From assembly GCA_022266195.1 (NCBI GenBank), contig WHVY01000001.1:1922001-1986000 (forward strand): a DNA stretch of 64,000 nt, read 5' to 3'. How positions within the stretch are numbered: position 1 is the stretch's first letter; the number at the start of each line of letters is the position of its first letter. The stretch comes from Tetranychus cinnabarinus. Lineage: Eukaryota; Arthropoda; Arachnida; Trombidiformes; Tetranychidae. The translations under genes and the position numbers were made by a program. The notes under the pieces were generated by a model, which worked only from the letters and a program-made list of their open reading frames with translations, was not told the origin of the DNA and ran no database searches. Shown in pieces: positions 22,103-34,579 of the stretch.

Positions 22103-25100
22103 TCAGTAGAATTTTTTGATCAATTCTTTTTTCGTTTTGACGGTTGACTTTTTCTTTCTCATTGCAATAATTATACAATTTTCTATACTGATGACAATTA
22201 GTGTACAGATTAAGCCAATTCCGATTATAAGAAACATTCCCCATGTATCAGCAAGAATTAATCCATTGGATAGTTTACGCCAATCAGGACAAGATTTACG
22301 TTCTGGATTGTTTTCCCAATATTTGGTTCTGAGCGAAGCAATGAAACCATTTTCTTTAAGTTCAAGAATAATAGGATCTATCAACTCTTTTAAATTGTTG
22401 GGCGAATTCTTTGATATTGGTAAAGCAATTGGATGGAAAGCGAAATCCTGTTCAGCTTTGTAAACATCACAGTGAAGGTACGAGAAATATTCAACGTCCA
22501 AAGAAGTAGCTAAAAAAGATATCAATCAAAATGAAATATTATTGTAATTATAGAAATTTTGTTTCTTGAGTTGTAACCATTTTTAACTTACATATTAAAG
22601 CAAATCCTTCGCTAGCGCTTACAGATTCTCGAACACGGCGAAATCCTTCTTCTAAAGAGTATGGCTTCTTTGCTTCAACAATTTGAGCCTTGATTTTGGT
22701 GTATTTATCACTAACTGGGTATTCCCAGACTGCTAAATTAGCTCGCTCATCTTCATCAATACTATCATCGAGTGACAAATTTTTCCATATACTGGGCAGA
22801 AAAATTGTATAAATTGAAATGGGAAAAAGAAATGAATAGATTGAATCAAATATAGTTAATTGAAAAAAATTTATCTCGGTTACATACTCGTAATATTTAT
22901 CTTCAATGTAGGCCATTTTGGTGAAATAACCATCAGCAGCTGATTTATCGATAGGTGCATATCTAATTTTATACTGTTTTGAGAGACCATCCATGGAATC
23001 GACACGGTTTTCCAGCCTTGAAACGGTCAAGAAAGCAGCCAAATTGGCCGTGTAAGAGGCTACAAAGATGAATCCAAAGAGCCACCAAATGGCGGCAACC
23101 AATCGTCCAGAGATACATTTGGGTGCATCACCTCCTCCTTGGGGTGTTAATGAGATGAAACAAAACCAGAGTGATTCTTTTAAGGTAAAGATTCTTTTAC
23201 ATTCCTCGCTCTCATGTTCAAATTTTTCAGGCCTGTTTCTAAAACTGTAAGGTGAGAATCGATCAAAGATGGACAACAAAATCGATGTGAATAGATATGC
23301 GGCTGAAATACATAGCCAAACATCCCATTCTAGTACGGTTATGAATTTCCATTCATGTGATTCTCTAATTGGTCTTTTCATTAATATCGAGAATCCAATC
23401 AAATCGAAAATAGGTTGACTGAAATCGACTCCAATGGTACGGTCTTCGGTCACTTCAGTCAGAGCTAATGCCATCTCATAAGTTCCCTATTAGCAAGAAT
23501 GATTGATAAATTTGGTTGGATTTTCAATAAGATCAAGTAAAATTGTAATACTAACTTGAATTATTTCATTGATTAATCCTGAAAAAACTATATCAGAATT
23601 TCCTTCTTCCGCTTCTTCTTCTTCTAAATTTATTTCCATTAATCCAATAGCAGTTTCGGTGATCTCTACCAACTCATAGGCAGGAAATTTATCACCTAAT
23701 AAATGCCTGATTTCATCAAATAGTTCAATCAAGAAACCCTCATATATAATTTCACTGCCATTCATCCGTTTGGTTAAGTATGGTGGCGTCTGGGAAAAAA
23801 GAACAGATATTTAAAGTATGAAATTATTTTTTAGAAATACTAATTTCGCATTGTCTTACCAGAAAAACAGCAATCTTAACTCTCGCTGAATCACTCGCGT
23901 CACTATCTTCAGATTGTCTAGCGGTATAGTAAATTCGTCCATTCGGCAATCCAGCTTCCCATTCCCCAATAGATTCGCGGTCAAAATAATCAGCATAATA
24001 TGTGTGTCTTTTCAATCTTATTGAAATTTCTTGATAACCAGTTAGTGAATTGTCATTAGAATGGACTTTAGTTAATTTAAAGGGTCCGAGTTTACCATAA
24101 TTTTCTTCGCCATAATTTTCCAAAGATTCTGCAAATGGAATAGTTATCAACTTTTTCAAATTGTCAGAAGATGACTGATTTGTCCAACAACTTAGTTCGC
24201 TTTGTTTTGTTGATAAAGATGGGAATGTGTCATTGATTGTAGCGTTGAGTTGATCTGAAATTGAATTAACTGATTGTAATAAAAGATGAATCAGATCATG
24301 GTAATAATAAAATTCAAAAACATCTTTAGCAGGCAATTTGGTTGGATGGAAATGAGCCGATACTGGTGGCTCATCATAATCACTACTTGGTAAAAACAAG
24401 GGTTGACCAGCTATAAGTTGTCCATGTTTGCACAAGAAGCATTTTATTTTATCCTCGTCCTGATCATGGTTAAAGAATAACAAAGATTAGATGTAATACC
24501 TGTAAATTGAAAATAAAGAAAATTAAACTTACTTTTGATAGGACGATTAACTTATACGGATGTCTGAATAAGTTGTTTTGGCGGAACTGTAAAATAAGAG
24601 CGTCACAATAAACAAAACATTAATAACGGTTAATTAACAAAGGAACAACGATTGACAATCAACCTACCGTTTCAATTAACTTATTGACGAACGATGATCG
24701 GCCCACACCAATAAAGTTGACAACCTTTTGTTTAACAGAAGAACCAATTAGTTGAATCAACTGTTGAATTTTGATTCCTTTGGTATCATCATTAATTTCA
24801 AGCGTACGGAAAGTAAAGTTAACTAGGGACGGTTCACTAATTAAACAGGGTAAATAAAAAGCTGAAAGCATAAAAATTTGAAAATGTTAAGATATTTTTT
24901 TTAAGATTTATTTATAATTACTTTTATTTACCTAATTCTTGTTCAATATAAATCTGACCATTTTTAATTTGAAAGTGATTTATTACGTCTATTACTGATC
25001 TCAGGAAAATTGTTACTGGTGATATAAAATTAATCAGATGGTTAGCTTCCCATTGGTTAAGATTAACCCAAGCTGACTCTGGATCACATGTTGACGATGA

Positions 25101-25569
25101 AACGGTTATCATTGGAACCACCATGTTTCGTGCAAATAATTTCAACTGATTATCGAAGCTAGTCAAACCTTTCGATGGACTTTCAATGGCAACTACAACA
25201 GTCAACTGGTTAGATTTGGATGAAAGCTTGGAGCATAACTCGTCAAGATCAAGATTCACTGGACCAACAAAGTGCGTTGAAATTGACATTGAAGATGATT
25301 TATTAACAAACTCATTTATGCCACTGAGTAATCCATTCTTAATTACATCAGGTTCACCTGGATCGATTGAAAGGACTAACAAGGATAGACGATTGGACGA
25401 CAAAGAAACAAAATGTAAACAAATCGCAACAAAAACCAATGGAAATGGATAAGCTTTGAAACATCAATTGGTTCTTACCTAAATTCAACTTGATTGCCGA
25501 GGATATGTGAACTGATAGGGATAAAATTATCCAAAATAATATGTTGATTTGTTTCAATGAACACTTCAT
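22103..25569 (-). CDS. Ir25a: Ionotropic receptor 25a, chemosensory co-receptor (nine exons, 940 aa)
   Basis: Ir25a is the conserved co-receptor that assembles with tuning IRs into cation channels on sensory dendrites. Exons on - are 25479-25569, 24932-25375, 24668-24861, 24533-24586, 23860-24459, 23556-23789, 22888-23486, 22592-22791 and 22103-22509. All introns are 69-103 bp with GT-AG borders, and phases close throughout. Seen are a signal peptide (INILFWIILSLSVHISSA), an amino-terminal domain to about residue 455, an S1 lobe with a binding-site Arg at about 555 (EVTEDRTIGVDFS), TM1 near 573-600, the pore loop with WFCFISLTPQGGGDAPK, TM2 with GFIFVASYTANLAAFLTVSR (about 678-697), an S2 lobe with LAVWEYPVSDKYTK, and TM3 (GMFLIIGIGLICTLIVISIE) followed by a basic tail. 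The length is close to fly IR25a (about 947). SLTPQGGG and the IWKNLSLDDS segment are specific to this subfamily. An acidic stretch (NLEEEEAEEG) in S1 is unusual. Confidence 0.95.
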
Positions 25570-26269
25570 TGTTACAAATTGATTATTATTGCACTTTTTC
25601 TGGACACATTGGATAAAGACTTATACCTGACTCTGAAATACGCTGTACAATGGCTCTCATACCAATACTGACCAAGTTGCTATTTGTTTGAAATTAATAG
25701 TTTCACTATATATGTATATCATTTTAGTGTTAACAAATACTATTTATTATGTATATAACAATCAATAGTTTCTATATGATTAATGGATAAAAGAGAAATA
25801 AAAAGAAGTCAAATAATGTCTTATATATCTTAAAAACCGATCGATTCATCATAACAAACTGTCTTCTCATTGTAATTGTCTTAATAATAATAGATTAAAT
25901 AGTCCATTTTTATGTATTTTGAAACGGATCAATTGTATTATGGTTTTTCATTTCTTTGACCATTAAAAAGCATTTCACCGTCATTAGTGGCTTTATGGTA
26001 TTCAAACTAACAAAATAGGAATCCAATTGTTATAATGATCATTAGTATTTTTTGTCAAATATCATTTCATTTTCAAGTAAACATACACTCTCAATAGTTT
26101 GAATAGTCATCAAGAGTACAACAAGTAATGCAACAATTAAAAGCAATACAAACCTATTCCTGGATTGATTTAATTATTCACACTAATATATTGCTAAAAT
26201 CCTCAACAAACCCCATCAAAATAAAATCTTCACCCAAAATCAATCAATAATCGCCTCAATTCATCTAAC
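25570..26269. other. Intergenic region upstream of Ir25a
   Basis: This is the head-to-head interval between Ir25a (-) and the FOG gene (+). No supported gene; AT-rich with no recognised motif. Confidence 0.4.
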
Positions 26270-26440
26270 AAATTTATTTCAATGTTTCTCAAAACATAAT
26301 TTTTCTTTGGTTTTCTCGTCTGTTAATATTAACCTCTTTTAGTTTCTTAGACTAACTCTTGATATCAAATTATGTTCAAAAATGCTAAAGATTGCCCTAA
26401 ACGAACGAAATTTGAGTCAAATTTTCCCATTTCATGTTAT
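26270..26440 (+). pseudogene. Decayed duplicate of the FOG first exon and its 5' leader
   Basis: About 170 bp aligns with 27240-27410, 972 bp downstream. The matching includes the T-rich leader (ttttctttg, acctctt, tgtttct/agtttct, caaattatgttcaaaaatgc against aaattatattcccaaaaatgc) and the block taaacgaacgaaattt/ccaaacgaacgaaatgt. Relative to the intact exon this copy lacks 10 bases between ATG and the splice site, which shifts the frame, and the donor gtgagt has become ttgagt. It therefore cannot make the same first exon. It is read as a relic of a local tandem duplication that also copied upstream sequence. Supported by direct comparison only. Confidence 0.65.
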
Positions 26441-27237
26441 TTCATGTGAGATAAAGAGTTATACAGAGTTTCCAATTCATCTGTTGCCAATCTTTCAAGA
26501 AAGTGAAGGATGAAGACAATGGCAGTGAAAATAAATTCAAATAAACGTTTGGAAATAAGACAAAGCTCGATTCAAAAGGTGATACAGAACTTCAAGAAAC
26601 TTGAAAAGTAAATTTACTCCAAATAATGTTGAGCTGAATCTTGATGCAAGTTTGAGAAAAGTTGAACTTCTCAAGAAAACATAAGAAATGTTTGTTACTT
26701 TCGGTATTAATAGATGGCGTTTAAAGTTAAAGTCAAAATCATTTTTGGTTTGTTGAAGTTGAGTTTGTTTGGTCTTAACATGTTCACTGTTTAGTTTGAA
26801 ACTTGGGAAAGACCAAGTCTGTAAGTCTGTTTTTACTATCATCGCATCTACCTCTTCGTCTATTTATTTATTGTAATTAGTCTTCTTTTGTATTCACCGA
26901 TTAATTGTAATTATCCTCATCATTGGTTGGTTCCAACAATTGCTAATTGTTTTCTCCTTTCTTTTCATTTTTCCTCTCCTTCTTTAACCTTTTTGTGTTT
27001 CTTTGATTCTTTTTTAAAAGTGTTTCTCTTATTTAACAGAAAAAGTATTATTTTGTACTTTACTTGATTACTTACACTTGGAATTAAACCGCCAATTTCA
27101 ACAACATCAACTTAAACATAATCACCATTAATTGTCTACTTTCAATTGATCTCCACGGCCATCAAACTGTCCTCTACCAACCAAGTAACCTGTGAATCAT
27201 GAATGACTTGAAAACAATGCTTAGTGTTTAACAGATT

Positions 27238-27245
27238 TATAAAAG
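27238..27245 (+). promoter_or_regulatory. Candidate TATA box for the FOG gene
   Basis: TATAAAAG lies 116 bp upstream of the first-exon ATG, leaving room for an initiator near 27270 and a leader of about 85 bases. In DNA this AT-rich the match could be accidental; the relic copy upstream has only tttattt here. Confidence 0.3.
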
Positions 27246-27353
27246 AACAATTTTTTCTTCTTTCCGTTTTCTTTGTTTCTCTGTTGCTATCTTAATTACC
27301 TCTTATTGTTTCTCAAATTAACCTGTCAATAATATTAAATTATATTCCCAAAA

Positions 27354-27393
27354 ATGCCTCGTCAAAAACAGGATCGACCCAAACGAACGAAAT
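27354..27393 (+). CDS. ush: FOG/u-shaped, first coding exon with N-terminal corepressor motif
   Basis: The exon reads MPRQKQDRPKRTK and ends in a split codon before gtgagt. FOG, SALL and BCL11 proteins start with an MSRRKQxxP-type motif that recruits the NuRD corepressor through RBBP4/7. RQKQDRP at residues 3-9 is a recognisable variant, with Gln in place of the second Arg. The leftover T joins GC at 47753 to encode Cys and continues the frame of the downstream FOG exon without a stop; the alternative acceptor four bases earlier would hit TGA. Linkage across 20.4 kb is an inference from motif, strand and phase; another gene's exon, or additional small exons in between, cannot be excluded. Confidence 0.65.
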
Positions 27394-30300
27394 GTGAGTC
27401 AATCTTTTTCGATTTTTCCTTTTTTCAAAATTCTTTTATTCAGTTTTTACATTGAAATCTGTTCTTTTTCGGTCAAATTTTATTCATCAATTTCCTCAAT
27501 TCTTTACCCTGCCCAACTTTCATTTTCCTCTCACCTTGATAATCAGTCATATAACATGCTTTTTCACCTTGTTTTCACTTCCTTTCTCCTAATCTTTCCA
27601 TACTTTTCTCTGTTCCTTTAGTCTGCTTATTTGTCTAGTCAACCCAAGTCTTGTGAAATGTGCATTACCATTTGATTATCTTATCTTTCCTAACCTTAAT
27701 TGTTTAACCTCAAGCTTTAATTATCATCTCTGAAACAGACGAATGAAAAACGAACTTTGATGCATTATTGTTTACCTTGTATTCAACAAATAATAATATT
27801 CAAAATCCGTGTCTCCATATCCATGGTTATCAACTTATAACTATCAAACTGCTTCTATGACAACAGTGATAAAATTCACGTTGCGATTTTAATCATCAAC
27901 CAGTGCTACTAAAAGCAAGAAAAAAACTTGACGTCTAACACATTCACTTTCTTTCCCTTATTATTATCATTCATTTTATTATCGTTATCTAATTGACATT
28001 TTATTTTTGTCCAAAATTACGATAACTTTTGAACAGAAATGAACACAATTGTACCATGAAAGTTAAACTTGCAATTTCAATTGCAAACCTGACAAATTGA
28101 ATCATTTGAATCAATCTCAATGAATGATCATTTGATGACCTTGTCCAGCTCATGATGACTCTTTCAATTGATCATCTTTTCGTCATTTTATCTTCACACA
28201 GATTTATCTTTATGATATTTCTGGTAACAACAACATTAACCAAAAAAAACAACAACAACAAATCAAATCAAGATATAATTGCAACCATGACATTTAATGT
28301 GGTAACTCAATCTAACCGTTTATCATTTATTGATCAAAACTGTTAATTAGATTCCTATTTTGCTACCAATTAAGAATAACTTTTCATCAGAAAACTTTGA
28401 TCATATTTGCCGATTAAAACAAAATCAATTTGATTCATTGCAATGATTAACATTAATAACCCTTTTCCTTCACTTCTTTCCTTTCCAAGATTTGATAAAA
28501 ATCAGTTAATCTATCAAACATATCATGATATCACATTAATTCAATGTGATTATTGTAATAAAATTAAAATGTGAGCAAACATTGAATCCAATGAAAAGCT
28601 ATCATGTGACATGAAATCTGTAAGAAATGAAATACAATTGTAATTTGAATAGAGCATAAAATCAACTAATCTAGATTAATAAAAGGTGTGTGATTAAGCT
28701 AATAACTTTGGCAACAATTTGCACCAAGAAAAAGCCATGAAATAGTTATAAATGATAGTTCAGTGCAGCTGATTCATTTGAAAATGCACTCAACTTGGAA
28801 CGCAATTTTGACTTTCAATTGGTTTTATTGCAATATGAATTAACAAGCAATAAAAAAGGTTAAAAATGATTCGATTCATGAAATGTATTATAAGTTATTA
28901 TGTTATTAGCTGTTTTCATGTCGATAGTGAAGGCAAACTCGATGCGTATATTGTTATTTATAATATACATTTAATCTGTTTTCATGTTGTGATAATATTG
29001 GTGAACAGCAAGAACTTGTAAAAGGCTTCGTCTCTTTTTTTGTAAGTGTTAAGATGAAAATGATGAAGAGGAAGAAGACCAAAAGATGATGATATAAGGG
29101 TATGCAGAAGGTTATTTATTGTATCCTAATGTTATAATGAAGATGAAGCAAAAATCAGGGTGAAAATCAGTGGATGCTACCATGAGATAGTGTAAATAGT
29201 TGGAAAAACGATAATAATAATAATAATAATTATAATAATGATGATGAAAAGTGATGAAAAATTTTGTCTTCATTCATCAGTATCATATAATATCTTATAG
29301 AGAAAGGAATAGTTACTCTCAATGGGATATCTCTCATTGAGAATAGTGTTGAAGCGAAAGAAGATGAAAAGAGGATGAAAAAGTGATGATGATGATGAAG
29401 AAGCAAGAGAGTGAAAGATGCGATAAAGAATGGTTTTGGATTGGCAATAAATTGCTGGGTTATCCTGATGATGATAATATAGAGAGTGAAAAGAAAGAGT
29501 GAAAGATGATGATGATGAGATGAGGAAAAAAGTAAAAGTATTATCAGTGATTTTCAGGCATCCATACCAAAGGATAAGCCCGCATGCACATGATCATCAA
29601 CATTGCGCCCTACATTGGATTCATCATCACTCCTTTCCTTTACTCACTAGTCACTCATCTTCTCCTCCTCCTCCTTCATCATTATCATCCTCTCTCTCTC
29701 TCTCTCTCTTTATCTCATCCTTACCATCTTTCAATGTATATATAAACTTACAATCTCTCTACTTATATTCCCAACTTCTGTCACCTTTTTTCTATAGATA
29801 AGAAGCGATTCCACTGATGATGGTCGCCATCATCATCATGTTCATCTTTATCATTTATTTCATTCATTTCATTCATTTATAAATCTCTTTCTACTTTTTT
29901 GCCTCACTTCTTTTCCTCTTCCTAATTTTGTCCGATTTAAACTCAAATTGGTTATCATAATTGAAAACTTTATTGCATCCATTTTCATCATCATTAACTG
30001 TTCATCTTTGTCCATTACTTTTGCCTTCCTTTCACTTGAATAGTCCTGAAAAAGTTTAATCAATATTTGCATTGAAACTGATTAAAAGCAACACTTTGAT
30101 TGTTGAAATTGATTTGACTTTTATAAGCATAAAATTATTTTTGGCGTTATTTTTGCATTTTGAAAATCAATCTGATTATTCTGAGTCTCTTGCATCAAGT
30201 TGATTGCAATAATATTCAGTTGATTATTCATTTTAATCAAAATAACACCCAAATGCCGGATCTTCAATGCTAATTACTCATTAGTTGTTACTTTCTTCGA

Positions 30301-33156
30301 GTTTTGAATCTTCTATCAGGAAAAATCTTTTCACTCTTCATTATCTTTCTTCAATCTTCACCTTTAAAAATGATCTCTCTTACCTTTCCATATTACCTTA
30401 GATGATTCCTTTATCAATTAATCAATTTACTTCATTTTTATCTTCTTTATACTTTTGGCCTTAACTTTGGCTTCGTCTTTTTGCAGCTTCTGAAATTGAT
30501 CTTGATAATATTTTTACCTGTATTCCCTATCTATCTGGATCTATTGGACTTAAGATTGTTTGGGCTTTTTAACAAGTCAAACCTCAAAAATATATAGACC
30601 AAGGTGTGACCTTAAAAAGTGACCTTTTATCTTCTCTCTATACCTTTATTTGAATGGTAAAATCCAATCATCTTCAACAGACATCTCTTCCTATCTACCA
30701 ATGAGGATGACTTATAATTATTATCATTGAGAGCAACTATGCCAAACAACAAACTGCCAACACCATCACTTTTATCATCATCATCATCATCTTTTTATCA
30801 TTTTATTCAGAAAACTTTTCTCTCTCTACCTTTGATTCCTATCTTAATGGCAATAGCAATGATTTCCCATTTTCCATTAAATTGTTTATCATGTAGATGA
30901 TGGTCAACTGATTGTTTCAAAGTGACCACAAAATGCTTTAAAAGTTTACCTTTACCTTCACTTTTTTATGCCTTTGACTCTTGACTACTGTCAGTGTTAA
31001 AATTGCAACAATTGTCTCAATCACTTTATGACGACAATTGATTAATTAAACATAAGGAAATCTTTTTCGTTTCTTTACCTGATAACATCATGATTACCAT
31101 GTGATTTAACCGTGTTTCATATCAAATAGATTATCATGAAGTTGCTTTTCACTCATTTTGTTTTCAATGAATGAGAGACGAAAATGACGATAAAATGAAA
31201 ATGTCTATCTCATGTCTTCAGGCATCAACAAAAGCTAATTATGAACATTTCGCTATTGAACCAATCACTTGAATCGTTATCTTACAAATTTCAGGTTTAC
31301 ATTGAAAACTAATTGACGATGTTTACCAATTTCAGATTATCAGTTTTACCTAATTTACTGTTTCCTAAACTAATTATCATTTATGACTGTTCACTTTGAT
31401 CGATAACAAAATTGATTAATGCGATAATCTTAAACCTTATTAACTTTACCAGATAATGATTAATGTTTTCTTGCAAGCAATATTCAACAAAATATCATTT
31501 GCAGCAACTTTCACGATCTAATCCCGTGTGAATTAATCTTGTAATTATCATTCTTAATCATCATCATTTGATGAAATTAAAAATGTTCATTTCTCAATTT
31601 GCAAATACTTTTCCGAGTTTGGGAAAAAAATATTCAAAGCTAAGAATTAATTCCAATTGAATGATCGAAACTTTTGATAGGCTAAAGAGTTGAATGAATA
31701 GGAATCGTAAAAAAATGTAAAAATCAGTTTTGCAAAACAATCTCACACATTGGTTGATATTGAATTTTTCGCCATTTTTGTTGTTATTTGTATTCTTCCT
31801 ATTCCCTGTTTCCGGCTGAACCAGATTATCAATGCTTGTCCAACATCCTTTAATTCATCTTCCCTCATCATTATCAAGCAAAAGGTGATTATCATTTCTA
31901 TTATGTGTAACTTTAGCACCGAAAGTGACCAGCTTATTTCCTGAAGAAAAAGAAGAAACTGAAAGTGTTCAGGAATCAAATGATAATCTATTGTTTAACA
32001 TTAATAATAGATTTAATAATAATGAAAATCGTTGATTTGTATTGTTATTAGGTGATTATCAAAGCTCAAATGAGCTTTTAACAATGAGCAAATGTTGAAA
32101 GATTTGTTGTTGCCCATTAAATCCCTTTTTATGCAACCTTTTTCAACCCTTTATGTTCATAAACTTTTCAAAGTTTATCAATAAGTTTCATGGCAATTTA
32201 TATTAATGTTTACAATTTTCATCAAATTAAACAAAACACCATTTCAGTCCGGATATAAAATGTCACCAAAAAAAATGAATCAATTTTTACCATTTTTCAA
32301 GTCATTATTTGTTTTCAACTTTACTCAAACTTAAACTTCATTTAAACATTCAAATCGTGAGATTGAAACAAAAGCTAAAATCAAATCTAATTCAAGCTCA
32401 AATTATGATCATTGTTAATGTTGTTACAGTTTCTTATAATTTCATTTAGTATTCAGTCTGAGTATTTCAAATGATATCATGATAAATACAACAAAAGGTA
32501 ATCTTATTTTCACTCATCAGGTCAACAGTTATCAAGCAAAGAATGTAAATTAAAGTTAATACAATTAAGGCAGAAAAATTAGTAAAACAATAACAATTAT
32601 CTTTACATGGTTAAACTGTGAACTTGATTGTCTGTTAAATTGTAAAGGTTTGATTTAATCATCAGTTAATTGTTGATGGAAATGAAGATGTATTTCATCG
32701 TGATGATTGCTATCAATGAATATAAACTTGTTAATTGCATTAACAGCAAGAAACTTGATTGATACATTTCAAGACATAATGATGAAACTAGTTTTAATTG
32801 TTTAATTGTCAAATCGTAACATTTGATTGATTTAGTCTACGGATTAAATTGCTGATTAACTTTGAACATAAATTGTTACAAATAGCAAACATGAATTAAT
32901 TTAATCTTTCAAGGCATTTCATCCTCATGTTAACTTGATCTTTAATTGTAAATTTTTCATCTTTTTTCATCTTCCAATTTAATAACTGGTTGTGAAAAAG
33001 TAATGATAATATTTTTAATAGTAACAATTGTAATAATAGTAATCTGATGAACATGAATTAACTTTGAGTTAATTTAAAAGGATGATGATGATAATGATGA
33101 GGGGTGATGAGTAGGACATTGATGGTGAAAATGATAAAATATTATTGTAAGGATTG

Positions 33157-33163
<7 letters not shown>

Positions 33164-33241
<78 letters not shown>
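33164..33241. repeat. (GA)n microsatellite, about 39 uninterrupted repeats
   Basis: Continuous alternating AG from 33164 to 33241 inside the FOG intron. The minus-strand Ser/Leu open frame across it (33074-33304) is a by-product. Confidence 0.97.
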
Positions 33242-33243
<2 letters not shown>

Positions 33244-34553
33244 GAATTAAAATTAATGGGAAAAAATGTAAGATCATTTTTTCACTTTTCATCCTCATCA
33301 TCATCTATTTCAGTTTCTTACTGATTATTAACATCATTTTTAGTTTTCACTATTTTCATTGAAAATGAGTTTATCATGTCAACCAAAGCAATTATCTTTT
33401 CATTTCTTCATGAATATCTTTTAACATTTGCTCAACTATTGTTATTAACTAGTATTAACTAATAGTGACAATTGTAATTACAGTTTACTTTACAATTGAT
33501 TTTAAGCTTTTCAAATCACTTTACTTAACCAGATTAATAGTCAACTTTGGGTTGAAATATTTTCAAGTTTACCAGTTTTTTTAAGGCTACGTTTATAATT
33601 GTATTTTTCAATTGTGACAATTTGAATCACAATATCTGGTTGAAATCATTTTGACAATCAAAGATAAAAACAAAGGTTGACCAAGAGATAATCAATGGTC
33701 AAATTGACAGTCAGTCAACCTTTCAAAACATATTGTTGCCTTATTTAGTGTCTTTGATTTGGTCTTAATTAGCTTATTTTTACACCAATTATGATGATAA
33801 AAGATGGGCACAACTGGCAAATGCTTTAGCTTTGATAATGAAAGAAGAAAACAATTTATCATTGTTTTCCAATTAATTATTATCATCATAAATGGACAAT
33901 TCATTTAATCGTGTTTATTTGCTTCTATCTTTGGCCCTTTTACGGTCTTTTTTTTGGGTGGATTTACCTTGTTTCTTGTTTCTCCTTTTTGATTGTATCG
34001 CTTGAAATGTCAAATTATAACCAAGCTAATCAACTAATCAAGATAACAGTTGAAATCAGTCAACCCTAATTTCAATAGATAATCTTATCCAGTTAACAAA
34101 CCTTTCTTCTCAATCTTGACCTTTCATCTTAAGACTAGCCAAATTGATAATTTTTTGCTCGCCTAATATCTTGACCTTTCCTATTCAGTTTGGGTTACAA
34201 AAAAAGTAACATCAAGTGTAAAAGGTTATAATGATGTTGTCTTTTCACAACCAGCTAATGCTATTTGACACTTATATTGTTTCAAGTTTTTAATCATGAT
34301 TACCTTAACTGTCAACTGTCATTTGACTGAACCCAAAAAAAGGTGAATCTAATTGTTAATTAAATTGTTGAATGTTGATGAAAATTTACCAAATAAATCA
34401 CTCATTTTCATGGCAATCTTTGGACAAAAAGTTTGTGGGTTTAAATGATTAACCATTTGAATGATTGAATTAAAAATCACACTTAATGTGTAAATGAATT
34501 AAATTGATGACAGTTTTGCGACTCTACCACGCAAAGCTAAAAGTATCAACATC

Positions 34554-34579
34554 TTAATGTGTTTTAATAAACACATTAA
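34554..34579. repeat. Perfect 11 bp inverted repeat in the FOG intron
   Basis: Arms ttaatgtgttt (34554-34564) and aaacacattaa (34569-34579) with a four-base loop. Function unknown; AT-rich and possibly accidental. Confidence 0.6.

Noticed and set aside
22116..22463. 115-codon frame on + opposite the last Ir25a exon
   Set aside because: Antisense shadow. The minus strand encodes a conserved S2 lobe and membrane helix with proper splice phase.
33074..33304. Ser/Leu repeat frame on -
   Set aside because: Pure by-product of the (GA)n microsatellite.
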